Source: Rhizoclosmatium globosum (taxonomy: Eukaryota > Chytridiomycota > Chytridiomycetes > Chytridiales > Chytriomycetaceae). From it: 57,105 bases of DNA. Below are positions 53,549 to 57,105 of the stretch, piece by piece. Both the position numbers and the translations under genes were made by a program. The DNA lies in assembly GCA_002104985.1 (NCBI GenBank), contig MCGO01000230.1:1-57105 (forward strand), written 5' to 3'. Position 1 is the first letter of the stretch. Each line of letters begins with the position of its first letter. A model generated the notes under the pieces. That model was given only the letters and a program-made list of their open reading frames with translations, had not been told where the DNA came from and did no database searches.

Positions 53549-54964
53549 ATGCCTTCCGCACTCGTTTCCAAGGTGCTTGCTCGTATTACTCGTAAACAGT
53601 CCTCACAGAACGTCAAAATTGGGTTAAGCCCAAACTACTTCCAGCAAGAGTCCACTGAGAAGGTATATTGTGTGCAACGATTGAGATCGCCATTGATCTG
53701 AGTTCGCTTACTGAGTCATTGTTTTATTAACGTCTCTTGTTCGCAGTTCCACTCGTTGTTGAAGACTGAAGATCAATTGCGTGCCGAAAACAAAGAGCTA
53801 AGACTTCGTATCAAGGTTTGTTCATTTTTCGTTGCTTTCAAGTTCTTAAACTTTTATAATCTTCAGGAGCAAGAGACTTACGCAAATGCGTTTCATGAGG
53901 TATTCAATAATTTTAAGTGAAGCGTTTATTAAAACCATGAAGTTGGAAATGCGCTTGGCTAGGGTTGAAGGCGAACTGGTGAGATGCAAGTCCCAGTTCG
54001 ATGTTGCTGTAGCTGAGAAAGGGGATGCCAAGCGAGAAACCAAGTTGATCAAGGCGGAGTTCGCCTCATACAGAGAAGAAACCCTTGCATACTATTTTGA
54101 ACGCCAAAAGGTACTAAATTGCATTGTAACCAAAGCTCTTTTTCTAAATGCGTTTCCATATGACAGGCTCATAACTTGGAAATGAAAGCACTCAAGTCAT
54201 CCATTCTGGTTTGTTTTGTTAGAGATTGAAGCTAAATGTCACTAATCTCTGCTTAGTCCATTCGAGTACCGGAGTTTTATTTGCATGGTGTCGTTCCTTA
54301 CCATGCCATTTCGTTGAACAAGAAAAGCTGCCTAAGCTTGGGTATGCCAAAAGTTAATAATCGCAAAGTTCAGTTGTAAGTGTCTTGTACCTGAGCATCA
54401 TCTGCGTTTTTTAATTTCGAATATAGCTCGCATTTTGAAACAGTTGGCTCCACCCACACAACGGAGCATTATTCTGACAGACATGCCATCAAAAATGTAG
54501 CCCTCACTAGAATGGGGACGTACATGGTTTCTGTAAACCGCCGCTTTCATGGGCTCTTCGAAGCTGAATCCGAACAGTGGCAGCAAGAAGAGTTTCAGCT
54601 CGATCAGCTTGAACTGTCGTTGTTTGGAGGTTCGCCCTTGTCTAAAGACCAACATCTGGAAATGTACCAGAACTGGCACAAAATGGGACACCTTACTGCG
54701 GAGAAGATGACCGAGATTGAAACGGAGTTGGCAGGTATTGAGGCTCGACCCGACTTTGACTTCCTCGAATTCGAGGTTGACTACGAGGGGCACTCGGAGT
54801 TTTTGGAAGGGGTTGCGGAGGCCGACTTGGCTGTGGCAAATGCTCTTCGTGAGCAAACTCAAGAGGCTGTCACTGAGTCTGTAGCTGCGGAACCCGAAGA
54901 ACCAGAGACTGTGGCACAAATTGAGGCCCAGGCTGAGTTGGTTTCAGGAAGCGAGTGTATTTGA
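53549..54964 (+). CDS. Unknown seven-exon coiled-coil protein with acidic C-terminus
   Basis: Exons 53549-53662, 53747-53815, 53867-53899, 53943-54110, 54167-54208, 54257-54375 and 54427-54964, giving 360 aa. Five of the six introns are phase 0, between 43 and 84 nt. The basic N-terminus PSALVSKVLARITRKQ could be a mitochondrial or basic nuclear signal. A coiled coil follows (LLKTEDQLRAENKELRLRIK, then LARVEGELVRCKSQFDVAVA). A globular middle segment has FYLHGVVPYHAISLNKKS. The C-terminal 180 residues are Glu-rich (EMYQNWHKMGHLTAEKMTEI and an AVTESVAAEPEEPETVAQIE tail). No family recognised. Consistent frames over seven exons support a real gene. Confidence 0.72.
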
Positions 54965-57105
54965 CAACCCAACTGTGGACTTGGGACCCCGTCGCCGCAG
55001 CCGCTCATAAAGGAGTTTGAGAGCCATATATAACAAAAAACCAAAAAATAATATTTCTTTGTAAGTTTCTAAGTGCAAGCGGTTAACTTTGACTGACAAC
55101 ACGTTCTTAGTAATTCACACCTTGACTTCAAAAACACCAACACATACAATCACTTTCACTTGTTTTTTACTTTTAGTTGTGTAAGTTTCAAGACTAGTCT
55201 GGGATTTCACTCACAATTTACCGTGATAGGTACGAGGGATCAAAGAAACAAACAATTTACAGGCGTGAGTCTCCTGGCCACGACCTACCACCCTTTGCAT
55301 TAAAATCAGTTATTGAAGGAGAAAAGGTGAACTTTTACTAATTGAACAACATACTCACTAACCAATCAATCTGTACAGTTACGTCCCTATTTCTTTCTGC
55401 AATCAAAAGGAATCCAATGAATGTAGTCACCAACAAAGCAACGCCCCGCTAAATTGGAATACGGAGTTTGACCAAAGAATTCCATTTAAGAAGTACAACG
55501 CTTCTTCTGGTACCATAAATCGACCACACTGGCATATTCTTAGACAATTGACCAGCGTTGGGATTGGATATAACGAAAACTTTCGTTTTGGATTCTCTAT
55601 TCTGTGAACCGTAACTTGCAGTAAGACATTACTCAAACCGCTTGTGACACATGCCTTTATATTGCATTTGCTGGAGCTAATGGAATGACCGCGATTGTTT
55701 AAACAAAGCCGCCTTGGAATAAGCTAATACGGATTTGTGAAGCAAATGGAAACGACAAGAAATCGACTCCTACCATCAAGCATCCAGCAATGACACCAAT
55801 TTCACTGTTATATATACCTCAGAACTATTCGAGCAATTTTGACAAAACGTATCACAAAATCTTTATCACGAAGTAAATTAGCTCATTCTCTCACTGTTCC
55901 TGGGGTCTATACTGGCAGAAGTTAATCAAAATACGTCTGGAAGGTAAAAGAAATCAAGGGAAAGCAACAACACAAAGAAAAATACTGCCGGTATCATCAA
56001 CGATACGAGCAAAATATGGCCTATACTGAATGCCACAGAAAGGCGATTTTTTCACGAGACCACTCCGCCTTATATTTATACATACAAGTCCATTAAGAAT
56101 GTGACAAAGCCGAAATTTGCAATAGTTTGTCTTTTAATTATCTCTCTCTGTGAACAAGACAGCGTTATGGCTTAATTGAGTTTGTTTGTAGTTGGTTGAA
56201 CTGATTTGAAAAGGGAATGGACTCATCAAACCAAAGACACCGCATAGCAGTTAAAAATATGGAACTCAGCTGATATTAAAGTAATTGGACAAGGAAATCT
56301 AGCTCTAATACTCTTAATGAAATCAGTGCCGCGTTATCAAAATTGAGAAACAAGAAACTGAGTTCGTGTAAATATGCACATTTATTTGGTGACAAATGTG
56401 ACAGAATATTTGCGTTTCAACGTAAACCCCTCAGTGATTTTGAACCAAATGGCATAATTCTATGAGTCTGGAAGTGTATCCCTTGCTTTTGGTAGGATGC
56501 TGGGTAGGATGTGGATAGCAGACGACAAAATGAATTAGGCAGCTAAAATTGTGGATATTTAGCAAATACTGAGAAAGGTTACATCAGTCACGAGCAAAAG
56601 GTGACAATACAGAACAAATTGGAAGGCACAACAATGCCCATTTGAAACAAATGAAAATGATCCTCCTCGTACGCCTTGCAAACTATTCGGACGTCGACGC
56701 CGCTGTCTCAGCCGCGGCAACGGCGTTTGAGCCCTGTCGAAACACGCCGCGACGCTCGCTCAAAGATCCTTCTTTGGTGGAAGCACATGAGTGGAAATAG
56801 TTACAAGGCCAAGTGGGTTCAAAGTGTGAATCATAAATGCAAGGCCGTCATTACATATCGAAATATAACAAGACGCCATTTAATCTGGCACATTTGCATC
56901 ATGGAAAAATTTCTGCCATCGGCGACGAAGGTATCTCAAAAACAACGATTATGTTGAACGTGGAATGGAACTTACGTTGGCGGTGAAGTTATTGGAAGTC
57001 CGATTCTTGTTCAAGTACATCACAACTTATATAAATGAATGTTGGACTCGTGTTGGAATGTTAGTGTTTCGTTGAAGGCATCGCGATGAGAGGGAATGTG
57101 TGGAG
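54965..57105. other. AT-rich terminal region with no confident gene
   Basis: Several open stretches exist but no complete gene. At about 55223-55340 one frame reads TIYRRESPGHDLPPFALKSV and on to a GTGAAC donor-like site. At about 55380-55604 another frame reads NAPLNWNTEFDQRIPFKKYN and on to a stop. The two do not join in frame. At 56645-56800 a GC-richer patch encodes NYSDVDAAVSAAATAFE. These may be decayed genes or unrecognised short-exon genes. Confidence 0.4.

Noticed and set aside
56645..56800. Start of another GNAT-like gene (VRLANYSDVDAAVSAAATAFE)
   Set aside because: Only the N-terminal RxA...DVDAAV..A..AF pattern is suggestive; no acetyl-CoA loop follows and the frame closes after about 50 codons.

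Overview
The window looks like nuclear DNA from an early-diverging, zoosporic (chytrid-type) fungus. It is gene-dense. Almost every gene carries short spliceosomal introns, mostly 43-70 nt, with GT(A/G)NGT donors and CTAAC/CTAAT-like branch points, for example the one inside 1425..1469. Fungal-type housekeeping genes are present: cytosolic ArgRS, MSH1, CPSF30/Yth1, CstF-64, dynactin p24 and a Ypq-type vacuolar transporter. They sit beside cilium-associated families (a CCDC92-like coiled coil and a PIH1 protein) that non-flagellated Dikarya usually lack. No viral, bacterial-operon or CRISPR features were seen.

Layout. 0-9 kb: the 3' end of a Gln-rich gene, an unknown multi-pass membrane protein (minus), a full ABCC transporter (copy A) and a PLP aminotransferase. 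9-19 kb: FRA10AC1 (minus), an unknown Ala/Ser/Pro-rich protein, F-box/ankyrin gene 1, ABCC copy B and mitochondrial GatC. 19.7-26.4 kb: a membrane protein, F-box/ankyrin gene 2 and MSH1, head to tail with only 9 bp between stop and next ATG. 26.5-33 kb: divergent histone H4/H3, a CCDC92-like gene, ArgRS and CPSF30. 33-39.7 kb: two small paralogues (one hidden by introns), then a run of five GNAT acetyltransferase copies, two of them broken, around an SPFH/band-7 gene. 39.7-52 kb: CstF-64 (with a 15-nt microexon), a PIH1 protein, a long coiled-coil golgin-like protein, dynactin p24, an ADF-like/PH protein, a Tudor-knot-like basic protein and a PQ-loop transporter. 52-57 kb: gene-poor and AT-rich, with one tRNA-Glu(CTC), one unknown seven-exon coiled-coil gene and degenerate open stretches.

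Themes. (1) Local duplication and decay: two ABCC genes with a patchy near-identical tract, two F-box/ankyrin genes, two small helical proteins and five GNAT copies. (2) Extreme compaction: AATAAA signals overlap stop codons, and neighbouring ORFs lie 9-24 bp apart. (3) Two 3'-end processing factors (CPSF30 and CstF-64) lie within about 8 kb of each other. Exon joins were made by hand. For each listed intact multi-exon gene the exon lengths sum to a multiple of three, which supports the models but does not replace RNA evidence.
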